Shown: positions 23,879 to 31,413 of the stretch, in pieces | How positions within the stretch are numbered: the first letter of the stretch is position 1 | Layout of the letters: every line of letters starts with the position of its first letter | NCBI GenBank assembly: GCA_029259725.1 | Contig: JAJDER010000177.1 | Location: 1 to 41,776 of the forward strand | Length of the DNA stretch: 41,776 nt | Source: Planctomycetota bacterium | GTDB taxonomy: Bacteria; Planctomycetota; B15-G4 | Direction of reading: 5' to 3' | The notes under the pieces: generated by a model | Databases searched by the model: none | Told to the model about the DNA's origin: nothing | What the model saw: only the letters and a program-made list of their open reading frames with translations | Made by a program: the position numbers and the translations under genes

Positions 23879-24942
23879 TGCTCTTCCAGCGCCGCTACCT
23901 GCTCGAGCTGCTCTGGAACTCGATCAGCACCCTGCTCGTGCTGCTGGCCGTGCTGATGGTGATCAGCGTCGCCGAGGTGGTCGGCACGCTCGACAAGATC
24001 TCGCTGCTCAACGTGCTGCGGACGTTGCCGATCTTCTCCGCCACCGCGCTGCACCTGATCGTGCCCGTCTCGGTGCTGGTCAGCATCGTCGTCACCTACG
24101 GCCGGGCCACGGGCGACAACGAGGTCGATGCCCTGCGCGCCAGCGGGGTCCACCCGGTCCACCTGTTCCTGCCCGGGTTGATCTTCGGCGCGCTGGCCTC
24201 GGTGCTGATGCTGGTCACGCTCGACTACGCCGAGCCCTGGGCCGAACGGGCCAGTCGCCGCATCAAGCACGACGTCGACTTCGCCTCGGTACTGGCGCAA
24301 CGGCTCACGGCCCGGGAGCCGGTCCACATCGGCCGGCTGCTGCTCTCCGCCCGCGGCGTCGACGAGGACGGCACGCCGGTCGACGTGCGTGTCCAGCAGT
24401 TCGACCTGAAGGGCCTCCTGGAGCGCGAGATCGTCGCCAAGCAGGGCGAGCTGTTCATCGACGACGAGACGTCCGAGATCCTGCTCAGGCTCCACGACTG
24501 GCGCGTCGTGCGTGGTGACGCCGCCGCCGGCGAGTCCATGGACCTGAGCGTGCCCATGGACGACGAGGATGCCAACCTCAAGCTCGATCACATGACCACG
24601 CCGCAGCTCGTCGCCTGGCTGGACCGCGCTCCGGACGAGCGCGCGCGCTTCAAGCAAGACGAGGTGATCGGCGCGATCCACGGGCGCATGGCGCGCGCGG
24701 CGACGTGCATCGTCTTCGTGCTCGTGGGGCTTCCGGTGGCGGTGCTGATGCGCAGGAAGGACCGCATCGGCGCCTACCTGGTGGCGTTCATCCTGGCGCT
24801 GTTCGTCTATTACCCGGCGCTGGTCATCTCCAACGAGTTGGTCGACGAGGGCCTGGCTCCCCCGGTGCTCGCGAGCTGGTCCTGCCCGGCCCTGCTGGGG
24901 CTGCTCGGGCTGGTCCTCTCGTTCCGGGTGGTGCGCCGGTGA
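23875..24942 (+). CDS. lptF: LPS export ABC permease LptF
   Basis: A 355-aa inner-membrane permease of the YjgP/YjgQ family. With LptG and the LptB ATPase it extracts lipopolysaccharide from the inner membrane. It has three N-terminal and three C-terminal hydrophobic helices around a periplasmic beta domain (about residues 125-265). Family features are N-E-V-D-A-L-R-A-S-G-V-H-P in the cytoplasmic loop and D-R-I-G near the fourth helix. Assignment as LptF rather than LptG rests on order. Both ends overlap neighbours by four bases. Confidence 0.92.
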   Translation: MMLFQRRYLLELLWNSISTLLVLLAVLMVISVAEVVGTLDKISLLNVLRTLPIFSATALHLIVPVSVLVSIVVTYGRATGDNEVDALRASGVHPVHLFLPGLIFGALASVLMLVTLDYAEPWAERASRRIKHDVDFASVLAQRLTAREPVHIGRLLLSARGVDEDGTPVDVRVQQFDLKGLLEREIVAKQGELFIDDETSEILLRLHDWRVVRGDAAAGESMDLSVPMDDEDANLKLDHMTTPQLVAWLDRAPDERARFKQDEVIGAIHGRMARAATCIVFVLVGLPVAVLMRRKDRIGAYLVAFILALFVYYPALVISNELVDEGLAPPVLASWSCPALLGLLGLVLSFRVVRR

Positions 24943-26006
24943 TCTCACGCCTCGATCGCTACGTGGCGCGCATGTTCCTGTCGTCCTGGCTGGTGAGCGC
25001 CGTGTTCTTCATCGGGATCTTCGGGGTGCTGAAGTTCTTCGGCAACCTCGGCAACCTGCTCGAGCGCGGGCTGGGCGACAACCTGCTCGGCACGCTGGGC
25101 CTGTACTACCTGTACCAGCTGCCGACGATCGTGATCATCGTCGCGCCGTTCGTGATGCTCATGGCCGCGCTCTTCACGGTCACGCGCCTGCAGCGTCACA
25201 ACGAGTTCATGGCGATGTTGCTGACCGGGCGCAGCAGCCGGCGCGTGGTGGCTCCGATCATCGTGCTCTCGGCGCTCTTCATCCTCGGGCTGGTCTGGGT
25301 GCAGGAGGTGGCCGCGCCCGCCACCGCCGTGGCCAAGCTCGGACTCGAAGCCGATCTCTACAGCGACGGCACGTTGATCCTGGACGAGGTCACGGCGCTC
25401 GACTCGGACGGGAGGCTCTTCGTCGCCACGGGCTACTACGTCGAGGAACAACGCATCCAACGGCTCTACGTGAGCTACGCCGACGCGGCCGGCCGGGAGA
25501 TCAACATCGAGGGCGTCGACGCGATCCACGACGAGGAGGCCGGCGGCTGGCGCCTGCGCAACGGCATCAGTGAGGTCCACAACCCGGACGAGCGCGAGAA
25601 GGTCGTGGCCGACGCGCCCTTCGTGCCCACCGACCTGCAGCCCGAGGACCTGCTGGTGGACTACCTGCAGGAGTTCGAGCTCTCGTTCCGCGAGATCCTC
25701 GAGCGCGCCGCGCGCTACCCGAACAAGAACATCTACCGGCTGCGCAAGCACTACCACTTCACCTACCCGCTCTCGATCTTCCTGCTCGTGTTGCTGGGCC
25801 TGCCCTTCGTGCTGAAGACGCACACCGGCAGCCCCTGGGTCGGGCCGGCGATCTCGTTCGGGATCTGCGTGGTGTTCATGCTGGTCGACGTGAACCTGCG
25901 CCTGCTCGGGGTCGACGGGGTCATCTCGCCCGTGCTGGCGGCCTGGCTGCCCGTGGTCGTGGCCGGATCGCTGGCCTTCGTGCTCATGGATGCCGTCGAG
26001 GCCTGA
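24939..26006 (+). CDS. lptG: LPS export ABC permease LptG
   Basis: The second YjgP/YjgQ permease, 355 aa, partner of LptF in the LptB2FG transporter. L-D-R-Y-V-A-R-M-F at the N-terminus, N-E-F-M-A-M-L-L-T-G-R-S in the coupling loop, a periplasmic beta-jellyroll region and three C-terminal helices are present. It starts with GTG overlapping the lptF stop (GTGA) and is the last gene of the purA operon. No lptB, lptA or lptC lies in this window. Confidence 0.92.
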   Translation: MISRLDRYVARMFLSSWLVSAVFFIGIFGVLKFFGNLGNLLERGLGDNLLGTLGLYYLYQLPTIVIIVAPFVMLMAALFTVTRLQRHNEFMAMLLTGRSSRRVVAPIIVLSALFILGLVWVQEVAAPATAVAKLGLEADLYSDGTLILDEVTALDSDGRLFVATGYYVEEQRIQRLYVSYADAAGREINIEGVDAIHDEEAGGWRLRNGISEVHNPDEREKVVADAPFVPTDLQPEDLLVDYLQEFELSFREILERAARYPNKNIYRLRKHYHFTYPLSIFLLVLLGLPFVLKTHTGSPWVGPAISFGICVVFMLVDVNLRLLGVDGVISPVLAAWLPVVVAGSLAFVLMDAVEA

Positions 26007-26109
26007 GCGGCGCGAGCCCGGTGCCGGAACGACCGCTCGGGGATACGCTGAAGCGCCCCTTCCGTCCTCTCCCCAGGGCCGGCCGGGACACAGGCCCCCG
26101 GGTGCCGAC

Positions 26110-26115
26110 TATGAT
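26110..26115 (+). promoter_or_regulatory. Candidate -10 of the large secreted protein gene
   Basis: TATGAT (five of six to TATAAT), with GGGACA 19 bp upstream as a poor -35. Transcription would start near 26122, leaving about 28 nt before the ATG at 26150, which has GAGAGGG upstream. Confidence 0.35.
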
Positions 26116-26149
26116 GGGCGCCCTTCGTTGCTCGAGAGGGTCTCCGACC

Positions 26150-29100
26150 ATGAATGCCCCCGATTCCCTGCGTTCCTCGCCGCGCGTGGCGACGGCTCCG
26201 CTCGCCGTGGCCCTGTTCGTCGTGACCCTGCTCGCCTCGAGCGCGGCGGCATGGCAGGGGCGGCCGATGACCGGGGCGACCCGGGGGGCGGTCGCGGCGA
26301 ACGCGCCGAGCGGCCCGGTGGCCTCCACCGCGTCGGCACCCTTCGTGAACTTCGAGTCGGGGCCCGTTGGGCCGCTCACGCTGACGGCCGATGGCTCGCG
26401 GTTGCTCGTGCTCAACACTGCTGATGCGCGACTCGAGGTCTACGACGTGCTCGACGACGGGATGGCCGGATGGATCGGCCTCGCTGGGGGACCCGGTGCG
26501 GCGAGCGGTGCCTCGCCCGGCTCGCCTGCCGGCGGCGGCGCCGGCGCGGGCGCCGGCGTTCCCGGGTCGGGTCCGCAGGGCTCGTTGAGCGACGCGTCGT
26601 CGTTCCCGGTCCTGCGCTACGCCGGCGACGTGTTGACCGGACTCGATCCCGTCTGCGTCCTGCTGCACCCGACCAACCCCGAGGTGGCCTTCGTCGCCAA
26701 CGCGGTCTCGGACACGGTCTCGGTCGTCGAGCTCAGCTCGCTCCGCGTCGTGGCCACGATCCCCATCGGGGACGAGCCTTCCGGCATGGCCGTCGCGAAC
26801 GACCGCCTCTTCGTGGCCTGTGCACGAGCCCCGCAGAGCCCGCCCGCTCCGGGGCAGACCGACCTCGGTGTCTTCGACGAGAACGTCATCATGGTCGCCG
26901 ACGCCTCGCCACCCTTCGGCGTCGTCGGGTCGGTGAGCGTCCCTGCGGTCAGGCCGCGCGACGTGGTCGCGTACGGCGGGCAGATCTTCGCCATCCCGCA
27001 GCATTCCGGAAACCACACCACGCTGCTGAGCCTCGAGGATGCCCAGGCTGCGGGGATGCTGCAGTCCGATCCGGACGCGTTCAACCCGGAGCTGGGCCTG
27101 AACCCGATCCTGGTCAACCCGAACCTGGTCTTCCCCCTCTTCACGGTGGGCTGGCTGATGCCCGAGAGCTCGCGCATCGTGCTGGACAGCGAGTTCCCAG
27201 GGCTCGTCCCGCAGCTGCCCGACGGCGACGTGATCGGCATCGACCCGGTGACCCTCAGCGTGGACACCACACCCACGACCGGCGTGGCGGGCACGCTGTT
27301 CGATCTCGAGCGACACCCGAGCAAGAACCAGCTCTGGGTCGTCGGGACCGACGCGCGCAACCGGGTGCGCTTCGAGCCGGTGCTCAAGGGTGCCACGGTG
27401 GAGAACCGCGTCGTCGTGGTGCGGCCCGGGGCCGACGTGCTCGACACCCTGGTCCTCGCGCCCCCCTATACCCAGCGTCAGCATGCCCAGCCGGTGGCGG
27501 TGAAACTGGCCGAGGGCGCGTTCGGGAGCCTGGCCTTCGTGGCCGCCCTCGGCACGGCGACGGTGGTGGTCATCGATGCGGACGATCGATCGCTGGTGGC
27601 CGAGATCCCGACCGGTGACCTGCCCGCGGGGCTGGCCGTCGATGTGGCGCGGCAGCGCCTCTACGTCCTGTGTCGCGGTGACAAGACCCTGCGCGTTCAC
27701 GACCTGGTGGACCTCGGCGCGCCGGTCGGCCCGCCCGTGCCCCTGGGCTACGACCCCGAGCCTCCGCTGGTCAGCGCCGGTCGTCAGCACCTCTACGACG
27801 CGCGGGCGAGCACCGGGCACGGCAACGGCAACACCTCCTGCGCGACCTGCCACGTGTTCGGTCACACCGACCTGATGGCCTGGGACCTGGGCGACCCCGG
27901 CGGCAGCTGGGCCAACTTCTACCCCGACCTGCTGGGCCAGCTCGGCGACCTGGTCGTCGACCCGGTGGTCTCCACCGGCTCGGCGGTGAACCACCCCCTC
28001 AAGGGCCCGATGACCACGCAGTCGTTGCGTGGCTTGATCGATCCGGACACGGCCGACGCGCTGCCGCTGCACTGGCGTGGCGACCGGCGCTTCTTCCAGA
28101 ACTTCCGCAACGCCTTCGTCGGTCTGCATGACGGGGGCGGGCTCGACCCCGTACAGGTCCAGGAGTTCGCCGGCTTCGCGCGGACGCTGACCTGGCCGCC
28201 CAACCCGTATCAGCCGCTGGACCGCGTGTACACCGGCGCCGCGGCGTCCGGCTTCGAGACGTTCGGCATGGCGCCCGGCATTCCCGGCAAGGAGATGCAC
28301 GCCGGAACCGACGACCAGTGCATCGACTGCCACCAGGGAGACCTGCAGGGCATGTCGGACTTCACCGGGTCGATGACCGCGGTCAACAGCGGCGTGACCC
28401 AGCTCTTCAACATGCCCACGCTGCGCGGCGTCTATGAGAAGAACGACGTGCGCCAGCTCTCGGGCTTCGGCGTGCTGCACGACGGTGAGATGGAGTCGGT
28501 GCGGACGTTCTTCGACGCGGTGCAGGCGGGCACCGGGGCAAGCCTGGCGCCGGCGTTCAGCGCGCAGGACCGGGACGAAGTCTCGGAGTTCGTGAAGCAG
28601 TGGGACACGGGCCTTGCGCCCCTCGTCGGCGAGCAGTTCTCGCTCACCGTGTCGACGGTGGCGGACCTCGATGCCTTCCTCGACCTGGCCGAGGCCCAGG
28701 CGCAGCCGCCGATCTCGAACATCGACCTCGTGGCCAAGGTCTCGGTGCTCTCCGGGACGACCTACACGCCGGTGGGCGCCTGGTTCCACGACAAGGGTGC
28801 CGGCTGGACCTACGTCATGGGCAGCGGTGTCAGCGTGTCACGCGCGGCGCTGAAGACCTTCGTCCAGAACGGCGCAGGCACGGTGCACTTCACCTGCGTG
28901 CCGCCCGGAACCGGGCTGCGGTTCGGCGTGGACCGTGACGAGGACGGCCTGACCGATTCGGACGAGCTGAGCAAGGGCACGAATCCACGGCATCCGGACA
29001 CCGATGGTGACGGCTACGCCGACGGCGTCGAGGGCGTGCTGGGCGGGGATCCGCTGGTGCCGGACGACCTCCTGGCCGACGCCGGACTCCCCGTGCTCTC

Positions 29101-29743
29101 CGAGCTCCGAGCCCTGGAGGTCTTTGCCGACACCGCGACGGTGAGCTTCCTGGCCGACGAGCCCGTGGTGGTCGAAGTCACCACGACGCGGGTCTCGTCG
29201 GGGGGGCTGGTGGGGGTCGCGGCCAGCACGCTGCTCAGCCGGCGCCACGACGTGATCCTGGAGCGGCTCCCCGCGGGGACCGAGCTGGAGTCGCAGGTGG
29301 TCGTCACCGATCGGAACGGGAACGAGTCCGTGGGCACCGTCGTCTTCACCACGGTGCCACCGATGCTGCATGTCGACGATCTGACCCTGGGCGTCACCGG
29401 GAGTGGGCCCTATGCGGTCACGGCGACGGTCAAGGTGGTCGATCACGCCGGTGTGCCGCAGGTGGGCGTGCCGGTACGGGGCTTCTGGGACGGTGACCTG
29501 GGCGGTGCGAACTGGCAGCAGGACGGCACCACCGATGCTGCCGGCGTGGCGGTCTTCCCCCTGCCGATGTACACGCCGGCGGCCCCGACGTTGGTGACCT
29601 TCGACGTGGCCTACATCGGCTCGACGGACCCTGTGGACCCCTGGTTCGCCGGATTCGGGATGGAGGGGGCGGTCCCGACGTTCTTCTACGAGCAGTCGAT
29701 GAACGCCGCCAACCACCTGAGCGTGGACGTCCCCGGCCCCTGA
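26150..29743 (+). CDS. Secreted beta-propeller / di-heme peroxidase-like protein
   Basis: A 1197-aa exported protein. The N-terminus (hydrophobic core ending in S-S-A-A-A-W) is a Sec signal. About residues 65-560 contain repeats of the YVTN/YncE propeller type (L-T-L-T-A-D-G-S-R-L-L-V-L-N, V-A-F-V-A-N-A-V-S-D-T-V-S-V-V-E-L). C-A-T-C-H at about 564-568 and C-I-D-C-H at about 724-728 are c-type heme sites within a region like di-heme cytochrome c peroxidase/MauG (L-F-N-M-P-T-L-R-G-V and L-H-D-G-E-M). D-R-D-E-D-G-L-T-D and D-T-D-G-D-G-Y-A-D near 926-960 are calcium-binding thrombospondin-3-like motifs. The C-terminus looks like Ig-like domains. It may be a surface redox or binding protein. The upstream frame from 26021 or 26111 is less likely because only 26150 has a suitable binding site. 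Confidence 0.88.
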   Translation: MNAPDSLRSSPRVATAPLAVALFVVTLLASSAAAWQGRPMTGATRGAVAANAPSGPVASTASAPFVNFESGPVGPLTLTADGSRLLVLNTADARLEVYDVLDDGMAGWIGLAGGPGAASGASPGSPAGGGAGAGAGVPGSGPQGSLSDASSFPVLRYAGDVLTGLDPVCVLLHPTNPEVAFVANAVSDTVSVVELSSLRVVATIPIGDEPSGMAVANDRLFVACARAPQSPPAPGQTDLGVFDENVIMVADASPPFGVVGSVSVPAVRPRDVVAYGGQIFAIPQHSGNHTTLLSLEDAQAAGMLQSDPDAFNPELGLNPILVNPNLVFPLFTVGWLMPESSRIVLDSEFPGLVPQLPDGDVIGIDPVTLSVDTTPTTGVAGTLFDLERHPSKNQLWVVGTDARNRVRFEPVLKGATVENRVVVVRPGADVLDTLVLAPPYTQRQHAQPVAVKLAEGAFGSLAFVAALGTATVVVIDADDRSLVAEIPTGDLPAGLAVDVARQRLYVLCRGDKTLRVHDLVDLGAPVGPPVPLGYDPEPPLVSAGRQHLYDARASTGHGNGNTSCATCHVFGHTDLMAWDLGDPGGSWANFYPDLLGQLGDLVVDPVVSTGSAVNHPLKGPMTTQSLRGLIDPDTADALPLHWRGDRRFFQNFRNAFVGLHDGGGLDPVQVQEFAGFARTLTWPPNPYQPLDRVYTGAAASGFETFGMAPGIPGKEMHAGTDDQCIDCHQGDLQGMSDFTGSMTAVNSGVTQLFNMPTLRGVYEKNDVRQLSGFGVLHDGEMESVRTFFDAVQAGTGASLAPAFSAQDRDEVSEFVKQWDTGLAPLVGEQFSLTVSTVADLDAFLDLAEAQAQPPISNIDLVAKVSVLSGTTYTPVGAWFHDKGAGWTYVMGSGVSVSRAALKTFVQNGAGTVHFTCVPPGTGLRFGVDRDEDGLTDSDELSKGTNPRHPDTDGDGYADGVEGVLGGDPLVPDDLLADAGLPVLSELRALEVFADTATVSFLADEPVVVEVTTTRVSSGGLVGVAASTLLSRRHDVILERLPAGTELESQVVVTDRNGNESVGTVVFTTVPPMLHVDDLTLGVTGSGPYAVTATVKVVDHAGVPQVGVPVRGFWDGDLGGANWQQDGTTDAAGVAVFPLPMYTPAAPTLVTFDVAYIGSTDPVDPWFAGFGMEGAVPTFFYEQSMNAANHLSVDVPGP

Positions 29744-29825
29744 GTTGTCCCGCCCGACACGTCGGGCGCAGCCGATATCCTTCGTCTGCTTGCCGGAGCG
29801 GAAACGCGCGGACTAGAGTGGAATC

Positions 29826-29921
29826 ACGAGCGAGGTGTCCGACTTCAGGCGGTGTGCCACGTCCCCCGACCCTCGAGATCGCATTGGCGGATGAGCCGGA
29901 CTTCGGGGAGAAGTCCGGTTT
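29826..29921 (+). ncRNA. Candidate small RNA, about 96 nt
   Basis: TTGCCG (29790-29795), 18 bp and TAGAGT (29814-29819) form a plausible promoter facing right. About 70 nt later comes a perfect 8-bp stem, CCGGACTT-N7-AAGTCCGG, followed by TTTCT, ending at 29921. The interval has no credible ORF. A stronger UUCG-capped hairpin at 29979-30010 is an alternative end (about 185 nt). Equally it may only be the 3' region of the gene before it. Confidence 0.3.
29896..29921 (+). terminator. Rho-independent terminator
   Basis: Perfect 8-bp stem CCGGACTT / AAGTCCGG with a 7-nt loop, directly followed by TTT-CT on the plus strand; one of few hairpins here with a T-run. It could end the 26150-29743 transcript or a small RNA. 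Confidence 0.55.
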
Positions 29922-29978
29922 CTGCAGGGAGGAAGACGCGCAACGGAGGGAGAGGCCTGCGCGCGACCGAATCCCATC

Positions 29979-30010
29979 GGCACCGTCGGTCCTTCGGGAT
30001 CGACGGTGCC
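29979..30010. terminator. 14-bp UUCG-capped hairpin
   Basis: GGCACCGTCGGTCC and GGATCGACGGTGCC pair fully (one G-U) around a C(UUCG)G tetraloop in plus-strand RNA. It sits between the convergent genes, so it may end both transcripts. It is followed by a pyrimidine-rich stretch on the plus strand, not a clean T-run. Confidence 0.55.
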
Positions 30011-30046
30011 ACCTTCTTCGCCGCGCCGGGATCGCGGCGCCGGTTC

Positions 30047-30095
30047 GTGCCGCCGGGATCGTGCCGCCGGGATCGTGCCGGCGGGATCGTGCCGG
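30047..30095. repeat. Tandem 14-bp repeats
   Basis: GTGCCGCCGGGATC occurs twice in a row (30047-30060, 30061-30074). A third copy with one change (30075-30088) and a partial copy to 30095 follow. A related CGCCGGGATCG occurs shortly before. It lies outside any gene. Confidence 0.85.
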
Positions 30096-30103
30096 CCAGC
30101 TCG

Positions 30104-30135
30104 GAAGTCAGCCGTGGTCGAAGTCAGCCGTGATC
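30104..30135. repeat. 16-bp tandem duplication over the TPR gene stop
   Basis: GAAGTCAGCCGTGGTC (30104-30119) is followed at once by GAAGTCAGCCGTGATC (30120-30135), one base different. The second copy encodes the last residues (D-H-G) and stop of the minus-strand TPR gene; the first repeats the same D-H-G-stop just after it. Confidence 0.85.
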
Positions 30136-31059
30136 GAGGGCCACCTCGAGCAGCCATGCGTCCAGGCGGATCCAGCGGCTGCTGTCGGGTCCCTGGTCGA
30201 GATCCTGCAGCGCACGCCGAGCTGCATCGGCTGCGCCTCGGGCCAGGGGCAGGTCGCCGCCGTCGAGAGCGAGGCGCACGGCGCGCTCGGCTTGCGTGGC
30301 CGCATCTTCCGGTCGGCCGAGGGCGGTGCTGTCTCGACTCAGCGCCAGGACCGCGGCCACCTCATCGCGCAGGTCGCCGAGTTGCCGGGACAGAGACGAC
30401 GCCTCGGAGTGCCGCTTGAACGCGCCGATGTGGTCGCCGAGGGCAGCCTGGACGTCGCCGAGTCCCATGGCGAGATCCTTGCGCAGACGCACCAGCTCGT
30501 CGTCGGAGAGCAGGCTGAGCTGCAGGCGTGCCTGTCGGTATCGGGAGGCGGCTTCCGCCGGGCGGTCGAGTCGCTGCAGTGCCTTGCCGGCGAGATGCAG
30601 AGCGCGCGCCCCGGCACCCGAGCGCTGCTGGCGTCCGTCCCAGCGTGCGACGGCATCGGCCGCGAGGTTGGCCTGTTCGAGGGCGAACTCGTCCTGGCCG
30701 TTGGCGAGCGCGATCTCGGCCATGGCCACGCGTGCCAGATCGAGGGCGCGGGTGTCGCCGAGCGCCTCCGAGATGGCGATGGCTTCGGCCAACGGCTCGG
30801 GCCGCCTCTCGACCATCGCCAGCAGGCGCAGCGCCCGGGCCCTGCCGCGCGGGTAGCCCGCGGTGGTCGCCGCATCGAGGCCCTGGCGCGTGAGGATCGC
30901 CGCCGAGGCGAGGTCGCGGCGCTCGTAGGCGGAGTGCGCCTCGTTGACCAGACCGTCGGCGACCCGGGCCTCGTAGGAGTCGGGATCACCGGGGGGAGGC
31001 GCCTGGCAGGCGACCGGAATCAGGGCGATGAACCCGAGCAGGAACAGGGTACCGGTCAT
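30124..31059 (-). CDS. TPR-repeat lipoprotein
   Basis: A 311-aa protein from the ATG at 31059. The N-terminus M-T-G-T-L-F-L-L-G-F ending in I-P-V-A-C-Q is a lipoprotein signal with Cys at about residue 18. The rest is alpha-helical Ala/Leu/Arg-rich sequence with at least four to five tetratricopeptide-like helix pairs (for example L-G-D-T-R-A-L-D-L-A, A-G-K-A-L-Q-R-L-D-R-P-A-E-A, L-G-D-L-R-D-E). TPR solenoids act as protein-binding scaffolds, here probably in the periplasm. A 16-residue upstream extension in frame would spoil the signal peptide and is rejected. It is divergent from rho and convergent with the propeller gene. The specific partner is unknown. Confidence 0.78.
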   Translation of the reverse strand: MTGTLFLLGFIALIPVACQAPPPGDPDSYEARVADGLVNEAHSAYERRDLASAAILTRQGLDAATTAGYPRGRARALRLLAMVERRPEPLAEAIAISEALGDTRALDLARVAMAEIALANGQDEFALEQANLAADAVARWDGRQQRSGAGARALHLAGKALQRLDRPAEAASRYRQARLQLSLLSDDELVRLRKDLAMGLGDVQAALGDHIGAFKRHSEASSLSRQLGDLRDEVAAVLALSRDSTALGRPEDAATQAERAVRLALDGGDLPLARGAADAARRALQDLDQGPDSSRWIRLDAWLLEVALDHG

Positions 31060-31100
31060 GGCCTGGCCTTGGCTTTTCGACCCCAGGGCTGGAATTCCCC

Positions 31101-31130
31101 TTGGCAAGCGCGATAGTCAGCGGCGAGAAT
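31101..31130 (+). promoter_or_regulatory. Candidate rho promoter
   Basis: TTGGCA (31101-31106; five of six), 18 bp, GAGAAT (31125-31130; four of six). The start would be near 31137, giving a leader of about 277 nt before the rho ATG. Confidence 0.45.
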
Positions 31131-31413
31131 ACCCGATAGGTAATGAGGAAAGGGCTTCGACGCCTTCCGGTCGCGTGACGATCGGTCTGATCGACAGCCC
31201 CTCAGTCGCCCGCCTGCCATGGGAGTGAGCACGGCACGGCGACCTCAGCACCCGTGACCCGCAGGCCCGATCTGGGCAAACGTGTACCCGCGGTCCTGCT
31301 GTCACGGACTCCCGGAGCAACGGCTTCGGGTCCAGGGTGTCGGACGTTTCGCACTTCGACGCCCCCCGTACCACTCCCATCGCGGGAACAACCCCGCAGG
31401 AGAGAACACCGAC
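31108..31413. other. Intergenic region and long rho leader
   Basis: This 306-bp stretch carries no gene. Besides part of the promoter it contains a stem-loop at 31311-31330 (CCCGGAGC-AACG-GCTTCGGG, one G-U) and a small hairpin, GCGGG-N6-CCCGC, at 31382-31397 directly before the AGGAG binding site. Long leaders used for Rho feedback are known in other bacteria. Confidence 0.5.

Larger units (their letters stand above)
29744..30123. other. Gene-free convergent region with strong hairpins
   Basis: This 380-bp stretch lies between two convergent genes. It holds GCCCGA-CACG-TCGGGC (29752-29767), a promoter-like pair (29790-29819), a terminator-like hairpin (29896-29921), a 14-bp UUCG hairpin (29979-30010), three tandem 14-bp repeats (30047-30088) and a 16-bp tandem duplication (30104-30135) that runs into the end of the TPR gene. 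The long plus-strand frame crossing it is antisense to the TPR gene and not believed. Confidence 0.7.

Noticed and set aside
25763-28789. 1008-codon minus-strand frame opposite lptG end and the propeller gene
   Set aside because: Shadow frame. The plus-strand protein has a signal peptide, heme motifs and calcium motifs.
30047-30135. Short repeats considered as a CRISPR array
   Set aside because: Units are 14-16 bp, back to back, with no spacers; no cas genes in the window.
29818-31116. 432-codon plus-strand frame across the intergenic region and the TPR gene
   Set aside because: Antisense to a lipoprotein with a proper signal, and crosses two strong hairpins and the tandem repeats.
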